Assembly (NCBI RefSeq): GCF_009674665.1
Contig: NZ_WKJD01000016.1
Location: forward strand, 248,001-312,000
Source of the DNA: Agromyces kandeliae
GTDB taxonomy: Bacteria; Actinomycetota; Actinomycetes; Actinomycetales; Microbacteriaceae
Direction: 5' to 3'
Length of the DNA stretch: 64,000 nt
Below the pieces are notes generated by a model. The model searched no databases. It had not been told where the DNA came from and was given only the letters and a program-made list of their open reading frames with translations. The position numbers were made by a program, and so were the translations under genes. The stretch's first letter is position 1. Each line of letters opens with the position of its first letter. Below are positions 36,964 through 46,283 of the stretch, piece after piece.

Positions 36964-37980
36964 ATGAGCAACCTCGAGCGCGATCCCGTCGAACTGCTCT
37001 GCCCGCCCGACGCGACCACCGGCCCGGGGGTCGACGTGTACGAGTATCGCGAGGTGCCGCTCGGCGGCCCCCGCGCGATGCCGGTCCGCCGCACGCTCCC
37101 GCAGCGAGGTCGCACGACCATCGGCGCCTGGTGCTTCGCCGACCACTACGGTCCCGACGACGTCGCGGAGACGGGCGGCATGGTCGTGCCGCCGCACCCG
37201 CACACGGGTCTCCAGACCGTGAGCTGGCTGTTCGAGGGCGAGATCGAGCACCGCGACTCGACGGGGAGCCGCGAACTGGTGCGGCCCGGCGGCGTCAACC
37301 TGATGACCGCAGGACGCGGCATCTCGCACTCCGAGGTCTCCACCGCCGGCACGACGCGCCTGCACGGCGTCCAGCTCTGGGTCGCGCTCCCCGAGGGCGC
37401 GCGATCGGTCGCGCCGTTCTTCGAGCACGCCGACACGACGCCGTTCCGGATCGGCGACGCGACGGTGCGCGTCTTCGTCGGCGAGCTCGCGGGCGACGGC
37501 GAGACGACGGATGCCGCGGCCGCGACGGTCACGGTCTTCTCCCCGCTCCTCGGCGCGCAGGTCGACCTCCCGGCGGGCGGCTCGGTCGACCTTCCGCTCG
37601 ATCCGACGTTCGAGCACGGCATCCTGGTCGACGCCGGGCCCGCGTTCGTCGAGGCGTCCGGGGACGGCACGGCCGCCGAGGTGCCGTGGGCGCAGCTCGC
37701 GCACCTCGAGCGCGGTCACGAGCGCGTGCGGGTTCGCGCCGATTCCGACCCGGTCCGCATCGTGCTGCTCGGCGGCGTGCCCTTCGACGAGGAGCTCGTG
37801 ATGTGGTGGAACTTCATCGGCCGCTCCCACGACGAGATCGTCGAGTTCCGCCGCCGCTGGCAGTCCGACGTGATCGCGCGCAACGACCCCGACGGCCCGT
37901 TCGGGACCGTCGGCGGCTACGACGGCGACCCGCTCCCGGCGCCCGAGCTGCCGACCGTGCGGTTGAAGCCGCGGCGCTGA
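36964..37980 (+). CDS. pirin family protein
   Basis: The 338-aa bicupin has the pirin metal site in the N-terminal cupin (PPHPHTGLQTVSWLFEGEIE, then GRGISHSE) and the C-terminal pirin cupin (PSPLL-like TVFSPLLGAQ, VRIVLLGGVPFDEELVMWWN). Bacterial pirins act as quercetinases or metabolic regulators; which applies here is unknown. ATG 36964 follows TAGGAT (36952-36957) by 6 nt. A strong bidirectional hairpin follows the stop. Confidence 0.93.
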   Translation: MSNLERDPVELLCPPDATTGPGVDVYEYREVPLGGPRAMPVRRTLPQRGRTTIGAWCFADHYGPDDVAETGGMVVPPHPHTGLQTVSWLFEGEIEHRDSTGSRELVRPGGVNLMTAGRGISHSEVSTAGTTRLHGVQLWVALPEGARSVAPFFEHADTTPFRIGDATVRVFVGELAGDGETTDAAAATVTVFSPLLGAQVDLPAGGSVDLPLDPTFEHGILVDAGPAFVEASGDGTAAEVPWAQLAHLERGHERVRVRADSDPVRIVLLGGVPFDEELVMWWNFIGRSHDEIVEFRRRWQSDVIARNDPDGPFGTVGGYDGDPLPAPELPTVRLKPRR

Positions 37981-37997
37981 GCCGCACCCCGCGCACG

Positions 37998-38036
37998 CCG
38001 ACGGCCGGTGCCCGGGAGCGGGGCACCGGCCGTCGG
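37998..38036. terminator. bidirectional 16-bp hairpin between pirin and fruA
   Basis: Arms 37998-38013 and 38021-38036 are perfectly complementary with a 7-nt loop. It lies 17 nt past the pirin stop and 14 nt past the fruA stop on the other strand. Confidence 0.82.
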
Positions 38037-38050
38037 GGCTCGGTCGGCGG

Positions 38051-40057
38051 TCAGGCCGCGACGATCGAGGGCTCTCCCTCCGCGACCTCCTCGCGGATCG
38101 TGCGTCGGTGGGCCCAGCGCTTGAGGGCGATCACCACGAGGGCGCCGACGACCGAACCGGCCACGATCGCGAGCACGAACCAGAGCAGGTTGCCGATCGC
38201 GAAGAACACGAAGATTCCGCCGTGCGGGGCCTGCGAGGTGACGCCCATGCCCATGCAGATCGCACCGGCGACGGCGCCGCCGAGGATCATCGCGGGGATG
38301 ACGCGGAACAGGTCGGCCGCGGCGAACGGGATCGCGCCCTCGGAGATGAACGCGGCACCCAGCAGCCAGGCCGCCTTGCCGTTCTCGCGCTCGACCGGCG
38401 TGAACAGCTTGCGGTCGAGCACCGTGGCGAGCGCCATCGCGAGCGGCGGGACCATGCCGGCCGCCATGACCGCGGCCATCACCATGAGCGGAGCCTGGTT
38501 CTCGAGGGTCGCGGCCCCGAGCCCGGCGACGGCGAACGAGTAGGCGACCTTGTTGACGGGGCCGCCGAGGTCGAAGCCCATCATGGCGCCGAGGATCAGG
38601 CCGAGCACGACCGCAGCAGCACCCGAGAGACCGGCGAGCCAGTCGTTCAGCGCGGTGGACAGCGCCGCGATCGGTCCGCCCAGGACCACGATCATGAGCC
38701 CGGACGCCACGATCGAGGCGACGAGCGGGATGATCACGACCGGCATGAGGCCCCGGAGCCAGCGCGGAACGTCGAGGCGCGCGAACATGAGCGCCACCCA
38801 GCCGGCGAGCAGGCCGCCGACGAGGCCGCCGATGAAGCCCGCGCCCATGAGGCCCGCGACGGATCCCGCCACGAACCCGGGCGCGATGCCGGGTCGATCG
38901 GCGATCGCGTAGGCGATGTATCCGGCCAGCGCGGGGACCAGGAAGCCCATCGAGATCGCGCCGATCTGGAAGAACACCGCCCCCAGGTAGAGGAGGAATC
39001 CGCCCTCGGGGAGGTTGAACAGGCTGTTCGTCGTGACGATCTCGCCCGCCGTCGCGGTGATGTCGTAGCCGCCGAAGAGGAAGCCGAGCGCGATGAGCAG
39101 GCCGCCGCCGGCGACGAACGGGATCATGTAGCTGACGCCGGTGAGGAGGACCCGCTTGACCTTCTGGCCGAAGTGCTCGTTCGCGGCCGCCGCGGTGGTG
39201 GTCGCGGCCGCGTCGCCGGTGACCCGCGGCGCCGACGGGTCGCCGATCGCGGCGACGGCCTCGTCGATCATCTCGGCGGGGTGGTCGATGCCGCGCTTCA
39301 CCGGGCCCTGGACGACCGGCTTGCCGGCGAACCGGCTCTTGTCGCGGACGTCGACGTCGACGGCGAACACCACGGCGTCGGCCCGTGCGATGACGTCGGG
39401 AGCGAGCGGCGTCGAGCCGGAGGAGCCCTGGGTCTCGACGTGCATCTCGACGCCGGCCTTCTTCGCCGCTGCGGCGAGCGCGTCGGCGGCCATGTAGGTG
39501 TGCGCGATGCCGGTCGGGCATGCGGTCACCGCGATCAGCACCGGCGCGTGGTCCGGGGCGGTGGACGCCGGCGCGGCGGCGGCCGGAGCGGCGGCCGGTT
39601 CCTCCTTCGGCTCGAGCGCGCCCTCGACGAGCGCGACGAACGCCGGCACGTCGGGAGCGGAGCGCAGCGCGGCGACGAAGTCCTCGTCGATGAGCGAGCG
39701 CGCGAGCGTCGAGAGCACCGCGAGGTGGTCCTGCGTCGAAGCGGTCGGCACCGCGATGAGGAACACGAGGTCGGCCGGCCCGTCGAAGGAACCGAAGTCG
39801 ACCCCCTCGGGAAGGCGCGCCGCAGCGAGCGTGGGGACGGTCACGGCGTCGGACTTCGCGTGCGGGATGGCGATGCCGCCCGGGACCCCGGTGGAGTCCT
39901 TCTCCTCCCGCGCCCACGCATCCGTGAAGAGCGCTTCGGCGTCGGTGGCGCGGCCGGCTGCGACGACGGCGTCGGCGAGCGCCCTGATGACGGCGGCCTT
40001 GTCGGCGCCGATCGGCTCGTCGAGGGTGACGAGCCGCTGGTCGATGACGGTGGACAT
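38051..40057 (-). CDS. fruA: PTS fructose transporter subunit IIABC
   Basis: The 668-aa permease imports fructose and phosphorylates it to fructose 1-phosphate. Domains in order: EIIA with phospho-His66 (GGIAIPHAKSDAV), an Ala/Pro linker, EIIB with phospho-Cys180 (VTACPTGIAHTYMAADAL), and EIIC with about eight to ten membrane helices (MIPFVAGGGLLIALGFLFGG, MMGFDLGGPVNKVAYSFAVA, ISEGAIPFAAADLFRVIPA). It is last in fruR-fruK-fruA, 9 nt after fruK. No HPr gene follows, so HPr and EI must be elsewhere. Confidence 0.96.
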   Translation of the reverse strand: MSTVIDQRLVTLDEPIGADKAAVIRALADAVVAAGRATDAEALFTDAWAREEKDSTGVPGGIAIPHAKSDAVTVPTLAAARLPEGVDFGSFDGPADLVFLIAVPTASTQDHLAVLSTLARSLIDEDFVAALRSAPDVPAFVALVEGALEPKEEPAAAPAAAAPASTAPDHAPVLIAVTACPTGIAHTYMAADALAAAAKKAGVEMHVETQGSSGSTPLAPDVIARADAVVFAVDVDVRDKSRFAGKPVVQGPVKRGIDHPAEMIDEAVAAIGDPSAPRVTGDAAATTTAAAANEHFGQKVKRVLLTGVSYMIPFVAGGGLLIALGFLFGGYDITATAGEIVTTNSLFNLPEGGFLLYLGAVFFQIGAISMGFLVPALAGYIAYAIADRPGIAPGFVAGSVAGLMGAGFIGGLVGGLLAGWVALMFARLDVPRWLRGLMPVVIIPLVASIVASGLMIVVLGGPIAALSTALNDWLAGLSGAAAVVLGLILGAMMGFDLGGPVNKVAYSFAVAGLGAATLENQAPLMVMAAVMAAGMVPPLAMALATVLDRKLFTPVERENGKAAWLLGAAFISEGAIPFAAADLFRVIPAMILGGAVAGAICMGMGVTSQAPHGGIFVFFAIGNLLWFVLAIVAGSVVGALVVIALKRWAHRRTIREEVAEGEPSIVAA

Positions 40058-40066
40058 CGGTTCCTC

Positions 40067-41038
40067 CTAGTGGACGGCCGGGGCGACGGCGCCCCGGATT
40101 CGGATGGCGGTGATGGCGGTGGCGTCGGCATCGGCCCTGGTGGGGACCGCCGACCCGGGGAGCGACGCGGCGGCCGCCCCGTGTGCGACCGCCTGGGCGA
40201 GCGCCCGGTCGGGCGTCGCCCCTTCGGTCACTGCGAGCAGGAAGCCGGCGAGCGAGCTGTCGCCCGCGCCGACCGTGCTGCGTGCGTCGATGCGGGGCGC
40301 GGGGGCGAACCAGGCGCCCCCCGCCCCGATGTGGACGGCGCCTCGGGCGCCGAGCGTGACGAGGGCCGAGTGGATGCCGCGCGGCGCGAGCCGCGCGGCG
40401 AGCTCGGCCACCCGCTCGGGGTCTGCCTCGAGCGCGTCGGAGTCGGTCTCGCCGGTGAGCTCGGCGAGCTCCTCGCCGTTCGGCTTGATGAGGTCGATCT
40501 CCTCCCCCGAGTCGACGAGTGCGGCGAGCGGTGCGCCCGACGTGTCGACCGCGATGCGCGCTCCGACCCCGGCGGCCCGCACCTCGCGCGCCACGCGGAC
40601 GTAGAAGTCGTCGGGCAGCGACGGCGGGAGGGAGCCGGCGAGCACGAGCCACGAGGCATCCGTCGACCGCTCGACCGTGAGGCGGATGAGGGCGCGCTGC
40701 TCGTCGTCGTCGAGCGCGGGACCCGGCTCGTTGAGCTTGGTGGTGACGCCGTCGGGTTCCGTGATCGCGATGTTGGAGCGGAGTCGCGCGGCGATCGGGA
40801 CCGTTGCGACGGGCAGGCCGACGGCGGCGAGCGCCACGACGAGCGGGTCGTCGGCGCGACCGGGGAGCACCGCGACCGAGTCGGCGCCGGCGGCGACGAG
40901 CGCGCGGGTGACGTTGACGCCCTTGCCGCCGGGCTCCTCGACGCTGCGAGCGACGCGCTGGACCTCGCCGCGCGCGAGTTCCCGGTCGAGCTCGACCGTC
41001 CGGTCGAGCGACGGGTTGACGGTCAGCGTGACGATCAT
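40067..41038 (-). CDS. fruK: 1-phosphofructokinase
   Basis: This 323-aa PfkB-family kinase converts the fructose 1-phosphate made by FruA to fructose 1,6-bisphosphate. It shows TVNPSLDRTVEL, GGKGVNVTRALVAAG, SGAPL and the catalytic anion hole TVGAGDSSLAGFLLA. ATG 41038 overlaps the fruR stop by 4 nt (ATGA), so translation of regulator and enzyme is coupled. Confidence 0.95.
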   Translation of the reverse strand: MIVTLTVNPSLDRTVELDRELARGEVQRVARSVEEPGGKGVNVTRALVAAGADSVAVLPGRADDPLVVALAAVGLPVATVPIAARLRSNIAITEPDGVTTKLNEPGPALDDDEQRALIRLTVERSTDASWLVLAGSLPPSLPDDFYVRVAREVRAAGVGARIAVDTSGAPLAALVDSGEEIDLIKPNGEELAELTGETDSDALEADPERVAELAARLAPRGIHSALVTLGARGAVHIGAGGAWFAPAPRIDARSTVGAGDSSLAGFLLAVTEGATPDRALAQAVAHGAAAASLPGSAVPTRADADATAITAIRIRGAVAPAVH

Positions 41039-41823
41039 GCGACCCGCACCTCCACCTCGGCCTCGTCGAGCGCGACCGCGAGCGCCGGGCCGGGCGGCGC
41101 GTCGGTGATGAGGACATCGACCTCGTCGAGCGCGGCGAAGCGCTGCAGCGCCTCGTCGTCGTGCTTGGACGAGTCGACGAGGACCACGGCGAGCCGTGCC
41201 CGGTCGACCATGGCCTGCTTCACCTGCGCCTCGAGCTCGTCGGGCGTCGAGAGCCCGAAGTCGGCGCTCACCCCGTTCGTGCCGATGAAGGCGATGTCGG
41301 GGCGGATCTCGGCGAGCTGCGCCATCGCGGAGGGCCCGACGGCGGCGCTCGTGATGCCGCGGATCGTGCCCCCGATGATGCGGACGACCAGGTCGCGGCT
41401 GCCGTGGAGGAGCGCGGCGATCGGAACGGAGTTCGTGTAGACCGTGAGCGGCGGAGTGTTCGGGGCGGGCTGCCACTCGGCCAGCGCCTCGGCGAGTGCA
41501 CCGGTCGTGGTGCCGGCGTCGAGGAGGATCGAGCCCGTGAAGGTGGGCGGCACGAGCGCCATGGCCTCGTGCGCGATCGCGCGCTTGGATTCGGAGTGCT
41601 GCCCGGTGCGCTCGAGGACCGTGGTCTCGGTCAGGCTCGCGCGGCCGGCGCTCACGGCACCGCCGTGCACGCGACGCAGCTGGCCTGCCCGCTCGAGCGC
41701 GTCGAGGTCGCGACGGATGGTCTCTGCGGTGACGTCGAGTTCGTCGGCGAGCCCTGCCACCGAGACGCGCCCGGTGCGTGCGAGTGCGTCGAGGATGTGC
41801 TCGTGTCGCTCCATCGCGTACAT
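41035..41823 (-). CDS. fruR: DeoR/GlpR family repressor of the fructose operon
   Basis: The 262-aa regulator has the DeoR HTH (RHEHILDALARTGRVSVAGL, then VTAETIRRDLDALERAG) and a sugar-phosphate sensor domain (GSILLDAGTTTGALAEAL, FIGTNGVSADFGLSTPDELE, VDSSKHDD). It most likely senses fructose 1-phosphate and represses its own operon. The start at ATG 41823 has AGGAGG 4 nt upstream; an ATG three codons later gives better SD spacing (13 nt is too long), so the first is kept. Confidence 0.94.
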   Translation of the reverse strand: MYAMERHEHILDALARTGRVSVAGLADELDVTAETIRRDLDALERAGQLRRVHGGAVSAGRASLTETTVLERTGQHSESKRAIAHEAMALVPPTFTGSILLDAGTTTGALAEALAEWQPAPNTPPLTVYTNSVPIAALLHGSRDLVVRIIGGTIRGITSAAVGPSAMAQLAEIRPDIAFIGTNGVSADFGLSTPDELEAQVKQAMVDRARLAVVLVDSSKHDDEALQRFAALDEVDVLITDAPPGPALAVALDEAEVEVRVA

Positions 41824-41866
41824 ACGGCCTCCTTGCCGGATCTTCGATCGTCTGCGTTCGTGTGAG

Positions 41867-41894
41867 TTTATCTCGCATTGCTCACGTAATGCAA
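41867..41894 (-). promoter_or_regulatory. fruRKA promoter with overlapping inverted repeat (candidate FruR operator)
   Basis: On the minus strand TTGCAT (41894-41889), a 16-nt spacer and GATAAA (41872-41867) form a promoter about 45 nt before fruR. An inverted repeat TTGCATT-N8-AATGCGA spans 41873-41894 and covers the -35 box and spacer, the ideal place for an autorepressor. This AT-richer patch stands out from its surroundings. Confidence 0.6.
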
Positions 41895-41966
41895 CCCGTT
41901 CGCAGAAATTCCCACAGAAAACCACATCGATCGCTTCGTTCCGGCGAGTGATGCCGCCGGCACACG

Positions 41967-42003
41967 ACGGCGCCGGCCGGGAACGCATCCCGACCGGCGC
42001 CGT
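41967..42003 (-). terminator. terminator of the M14 carboxypeptidase gene
   Basis: Arms 41967-41982 and 41988-42003 pair with a single mismatch around a 5-nt loop, 17 nt past the stop at 42021 on the minus strand. Confidence 0.75.
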
Positions 42004-42020
42004 GCCGTGCCATCCGTCGA

Positions 42021-44606
42021 CTACGGGGCGGGAACCTCCGCCCCCTCGCTGCCGGCCCAGAAGAGCCCGCGCGCGATCTGGCCGAACTGCCCGACCGGGT
42101 GGGTCCGGAAGTTCATCGACGTGCCGAACATCAGCACCCGGTTCCCGGCCTCGGTCTCCGCCGAGACCGCCGAGGCCCGGCCCGCGGCATCCTCCGTCGA
42201 ACGGCCCGCCGAGTCTCGCCAGTGCCCCGAGATGAACGGGTCCGCGGCATAGGTCTGCTCGACGACGGCGTTCGCGCCGAGGTTCGTGTACCAGACCGCC
42301 GGGTAGACGAACGCGGTGTCCTGCGGGAACGTGCCGAGGAGCCCGTCCGCCGCCGGCTCGACCGAGACGATGCCGTTCGACCCGCCCGTGCCCGACGTCG
42401 CGGTGGACGAGACGAGGCCGAACGCGTTCGCGAAGCTCGCGATCGCCGTGCCCTCGCCGACCACGCCGCCGCCGGCGGCCAGGTACTCCGCCATCACCGC
42501 GCGACCGGCGGCCTGCGACGACGAGAAGTTCAGCGTCCCCCCGATCCAGACCACGTCGACGCCGTCGAGGGTCGCCGAGCCGTTCGTCAGCGTCGCGGAC
42601 GAGATCGCGACCGGGTCGTCGAACCCGAGCTTCCGAAGCGTCTGCAGCTCCTCGCCGCCGCCCGAGTAGGCGACCGTGAGGTCGTCGAGGCCGCTGCTCT
42701 CCTCCGACGCGAGCCGCGAGCCGTCCGACGCGGTGAACGCGACGCCGTAGAGGTCGGCGACCTCCACCGCGGCCGCGTGGCTCGCGGCATCCGGCCCCAG
42801 GATCACCGTGCCGTCCGCGAACACCGAGACGGGCACGCCCGACGCGAGCAGCGCGTTGACCGCCTGGTACTCGGCGACACCCGACGTGGCCAGCTCGAGG
42901 TAGCCGCCCTCGGCGGGCACCGACCCCGTCGGCGCCGCCTCGGCGACGCCCTTCAGCTTGGCCGTGATGGCCGGGTCGCCGGTCGACCCGACGGCGTCGA
43001 CGTCCGCGCCCCACAGCAGGGCGAGGCTCCAGGCGGAGATGTCGTACATGTCGGGCACCCGGTCGGAGATGTCCGAGCCGTCCGCGAGCAGCACGTTGGC
43101 CATGCCGCGGAGCGGCTGGTGCATGTCGACCACGTACGAGCCCGCCTCGTAGGTCGCACCGCCCGCGGCGAAGGCCGCGGACGCACGCTGCACCTCGACG
43201 CCGTTCGCGATGAGCTGGTCGACGAGGTTCGCGGCATCCGTCGCCGAACGCTGCCCGGCGCCGGCCGGGATGACGTAGGCCCGCGGGAACTCGGCGGTGT
43301 AGACATCCGTCTCGTCCCAGATCTCGGCCCACTGGCTCGGCTCGGCCACCTCGGCCGGGTCGACGTCGGCGGGGATCTCGACGAGCGGCTCGCCCGCGAC
43401 GCCCCGGCGGAAGATCTCGATCTGGTTCGACAGCAGCGCGTCGGCGTTCTCGATCACGTAGTCGACGGAGGTGTCGATGACGACGCCCGCCACCTCGATG
43501 TTGACGGCCGAGTTCGCGGGGTTCCGCGGGTCGGTCGGCGGGTTCACGCGCCCGAGCGGGAGCTCCACCGTGTTGGTGATGGCGCCCTGGTAGGCCACGT
43601 ACTGCGGCGTGAAGATCGGGGGCCAGTCGTCCCAGCCCGCGCGGATGTCGCGATACGGGATGCGGATGTTCCCGGTGTTCTCCGTCGTCACGCGGTTGGT
43701 GTCGAGGTCGAGGTAGGTGTTGCCGGGGATGTCGGCCGCCGTGACGGCCTGCTCGATCTCGAGCGCGGCGGCGTACGCGTGCGGGAGGAACAGGTCGTAC
43801 TCGTAGTTCTCGCCGTGCGGCGGACCGCAGGGCTCGACCTGGAGCACGCTCGTGTACCCGTGCAGGTCGATGTAGAACGTCGGCTGGAGGACGCCCGACA
43901 GGTCGCGGATGATCCGGGCCTCGCTGGTCGCGCCCGTGATCATGTCGCGGTTGGCGTCGAACCCGTCGGCGGTCGCCCGCTGGCCGAGCGCGCGCCCGTC
44001 GGGGTTGTTCGTGACCGTGAAGTACAGCCGGTTGCGCTCGAGGACGTCCTTCACCTCGTCGTACGGCGCCGTCGCGAGGTGCTCGATGTACTCGAGGACC
44101 GCGTCGGTCCCCTCCCACTCGTTGCCGTGGATGTTCGCGTTGAACCAGATCGGCACCTTGTAGTTCGCCATCAGCGACGCGTTCCTCGCCGCCGCCGCCG
44201 GGTTGTGCTTGATCATGTCGCGGAAGGTGGCCTGGCGCTTCGTCTCGCCCGCGTTCTCGGGGGCGGTCAGGGTGACCAGGTGGATGTCGCGCCCGAGCGC
44301 GGACCGGCCGACGACCTGCACCGAGATGCGGTCGCTCACGGCGGTGAGGCCGTTGAGCAGCGGTGCGATCTCGTCGTAGGGGATGACGCCCCGGTTGATC
44401 GACGCGTCGGACGGGTCGTCGGCCACCGTGGCGAGTTCGGGCTGGAAGGGGTAGCTCGACGGCGGGGCGACGAGCGGCGAGACGGGGGTGACGATCGGGA
44501 CGGCAGGGTCGCCCTCCAGGGCGACCGCTGGGGTGGAACCGGCGACGAGCGTCGCGGCCAGGACGGCCGTGACGCCCGCGCCCGCAAGGGTGCGTTGCAT
44601 CGACAT
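42021..44606 (-). CDS. secreted M14 family zinc carboxypeptidase
   Basis: The 861-aa precursor has a Sec signal peptide (residues 1-29, cleavage near TPAVA-LEGD). The catalytic domain carries the zinc motif HGNE (FNANIHGNEWEG, His160/Glu163), the substrate-binding TNNPDGRALGQR, a third His in YIDLHGYTSV, and a likely catalytic Glu in NTVELPLG. The C-terminal 450 residues are an accessory region with a GATase-like beta domain typical of large actinobacterial M14 enzymes. ATG 44606 (MSMQRTLAG) has GGAG 4 nt upstream; the longer open frame upstream is antisense to cls. Confidence 0.93.
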   Translation of the reverse strand: MSMQRTLAGAGVTAVLAATLVAGSTPAVALEGDPAVPIVTPVSPLVAPPSSYPFQPELATVADDPSDASINRGVIPYDEIAPLLNGLTAVSDRISVQVVGRSALGRDIHLVTLTAPENAGETKRQATFRDMIKHNPAAAARNASLMANYKVPIWFNANIHGNEWEGTDAVLEYIEHLATAPYDEVKDVLERNRLYFTVTNNPDGRALGQRATADGFDANRDMITGATSEARIIRDLSGVLQPTFYIDLHGYTSVLQVEPCGPPHGENYEYDLFLPHAYAAALEIEQAVTAADIPGNTYLDLDTNRVTTENTGNIRIPYRDIRAGWDDWPPIFTPQYVAYQGAITNTVELPLGRVNPPTDPRNPANSAVNIEVAGVVIDTSVDYVIENADALLSNQIEIFRRGVAGEPLVEIPADVDPAEVAEPSQWAEIWDETDVYTAEFPRAYVIPAGAGQRSATDAANLVDQLIANGVEVQRASAAFAAGGATYEAGSYVVDMHQPLRGMANVLLADGSDISDRVPDMYDISAWSLALLWGADVDAVGSTGDPAITAKLKGVAEAAPTGSVPAEGGYLELATSGVAEYQAVNALLASGVPVSVFADGTVILGPDAASHAAAVEVADLYGVAFTASDGSRLASEESSGLDDLTVAYSGGGEELQTLRKLGFDDPVAISSATLTNGSATLDGVDVVWIGGTLNFSSSQAAGRAVMAEYLAAGGGVVGEGTAIASFANAFGLVSSTATSGTGGSNGIVSVEPAADGLLGTFPQDTAFVYPAVWYTNLGANAVVEQTYAADPFISGHWRDSAGRSTEDAAGRASAVSAETEAGNRVLMFGTSMNFRTHPVGQFGQIARGLFWAGSEGAEVPAP

Positions 44607-44687
44607 GGTGCTCCGTAGGGTTGCGGACTCGGATCGGGACCGGCTCGCCGCGCGCATCCGGCGGATCTCGCCGGCGCGGACGAACCA

Positions 44688-44714
44688 CGCACGATTCCCC
44701 GGTGGAATCGTGCG
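44688..44714. promoter_or_regulatory. 11-bp perfect hairpin/operator-like dyad between cls and the M14 gene
   Basis: CGCACGATTCC (44688-44698) pairs with GGAATCGTGCG (44704-44714) around a 5-nt loop. The half-site GAATCGTGCG occurs again at 44789-44798, so a protein-binding role upstream of the M14 gene is as likely as termination of cls. The surrounding 200-nt gap (44607-44809) holds no gene; an ATGCGAACGCAT palindrome is at 44742-44753. Confidence 0.5.
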
Positions 44715-44809
44715 CTGGAAAGCGGTACCAGCCAGCCTTGCATGCGAACGCATAGGGATTCCAGAGCGATTCGTTGCGTTCGTATGAAGAATCGTGCGCG
44801 TTTCCGCAG

Positions 44810-46276
44810 TCACTGGAGCGCGGAGGTGAGCCGCGCGAGGTTGTCGAGCACCGTCGACCGCAGCGGCTGCCGCATCCATTCCTCGAGCGTCAGCTCGCGG
44901 CTGTCGCGGCGATAGCCGTCCTCGACCGCGCGCATCTCGCGGACGAACGAAGCGCCGCGCACGAGCAATGACACCTCCATGTTGAGCTCGAACGACCGGA
45001 TGTCCATGTTGCTCGAGCCGATCACCGCCACGTCGTCGTCGATCGTGAAGTGCTTCGCGTGCAGGATGAACGGCGCGCGGTACATGTAGATCCGGACGCC
45101 CGCGCGGAGCAGCGCCTCGTAGTACGAGCGCTGCGCGTGGTACACCAACGCCTGGTCGCCGATCTCCGACACGAAGAGCTCGACGTGCACGCCGCGCTGC
45201 GTGGCACCGCTGATGGCCCGGAGCATCGCCTCGTCGGGCACGAAGTAGGGGCTCGTGATGATGATCTTCTCGCGGGCGGCGTAGAGCAGCGCGAGGAAGA
45301 GCTTGAGGTTGTTCTCGTTCGGGTACCCCGGACCGCTCGGCACGACCTGGCAGTCCAGGTTCTGCTCGGCGGGGGGCTGGGCGAACGGGATCAGCTCCTC
45401 GCGCGAGGGCGCCTCGCCGGTCTCGAGGTACCAGTCGGTCGCGAAGATCGCGTCGAGGCCCGAGACGATCGGCCCCTCGACCTCGGCGACGAGCTCTTGC
45501 CACTTCAGGCCGCGACGGATGTTCCCGCGCTTGTTGTAGCTGCGATCGATGATGTTCTGCGAGCCCATGTACGCGACCTCGCCGTCGACCACGAGGATCT
45601 TGCGGTGGTTCCTGAGGTCGGGCCGCTGGTACTTGCCGCGGAACGGCAGCACCGGGAGCATCAGCCGCCACTCGACCCCCATGCGCGTCAGCCGCCGGAG
45701 CGTCCGCCGATACCCCTTCGACCGACGCGACGCGATGTGATCGAGGAGCACTCGCACCTCGACGCCGCGCGCCACCGCGTCACCCAGCGCGTCGAAGAAG
45801 CGGGCGGTCGTGCCGTCGTACGAGAAGATGTAGAACTCGACGTGCACGTACCGGGTCGCACGCGAGATCGCATCGGCCATCGCGTCGAGCGATGCCTCGT
45901 AGTCGCCGATGAGCCGTGCGCTGTTGTGGCCGATGAGCGGCATCGCACCGAGGTTGCGATTGAGCTGCACGACGCCCTCGAACCAGTCGGGCCACTCGCT
46001 GTCGTCACTGGCCTGCTCGACGCCGTGGGTGCTCTCGCGGATGAAGCGATCGACCTCGGCCTGCTTCGCGCGCCGTGCCTTCGGCAGCTTCGGGTTGCCG
46101 ATCAGGAGGAAGAACAGCACCCCGAGGTAGGGGATGAAGAAGATCGCGAGCAGCCATGCCATGCCGGCCGTGGGACGGCGGTTCCGCGGCACCACGATGA
46201 TCGCGATGATGCGGACGACGACGTCGACGACGAGGACCAGCAGGGCGATGATCGCCGTGACCTGCGACGCCGTCAT
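44810..46276 (-). CDS. cls: cardiolipin synthase
   Basis: The 488-aa membrane enzyme joins phosphatidylglycerol molecules into cardiolipin. Two N-terminal helices (VTAIIALLVLVVDVVVRIIAI, AWLLAIFFIPYLGVLFFLLIG) precede two phospholipase-D HKD motifs: NHRKILVVDG and HAKHFTIDDD, each followed by GSxN (YMGSQN, VIGSSNMD). It lies at the end of the lysS-linked cluster; its ATG is 7 nt past the stop of a 59-aa membrane protein gene. Confidence 0.96.
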   Translation of the reverse strand: MTASQVTAIIALLVLVVDVVVRIIAIIVVPRNRRPTAGMAWLLAIFFIPYLGVLFFLLIGNPKLPKARRAKQAEVDRFIRESTHGVEQASDDSEWPDWFEGVVQLNRNLGAMPLIGHNSARLIGDYEASLDAMADAISRATRYVHVEFYIFSYDGTTARFFDALGDAVARGVEVRVLLDHIASRRSKGYRRTLRRLTRMGVEWRLMLPVLPFRGKYQRPDLRNHRKILVVDGEVAYMGSQNIIDRSYNKRGNIRRGLKWQELVAEVEGPIVSGLDAIFATDWYLETGEAPSREELIPFAQPPAEQNLDCQVVPSGPGYPNENNLKLFLALLYAAREKIIITSPYFVPDEAMLRAISGATQRGVHVELFVSEIGDQALVYHAQRSYYEALLRAGVRIYMYRAPFILHAKHFTIDDDVAVIGSSNMDIRSFELNMEVSLLVRGASFVREMRAVEDGYRRDSRELTLEEWMRQPLRSTVLDNLARLTSALQ

Positions 46277-46283
46277 GCCTGGG

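Noticed and set aside
38108..41440. 1,110-codon plus-strand frame opposite the fructose operon
   Set aside because: It spans three real minus-strand genes and their junctions. High GC removes stop codons in this antisense frame; there is no SD, promoter or domain.
44607..45671. Longer start for the M14 peptidase (frame open to 45671)
   Set aside because: The added part is antisense-like low-complexity sequence overlapping cls. A signal peptide and SD define the start at 44606.
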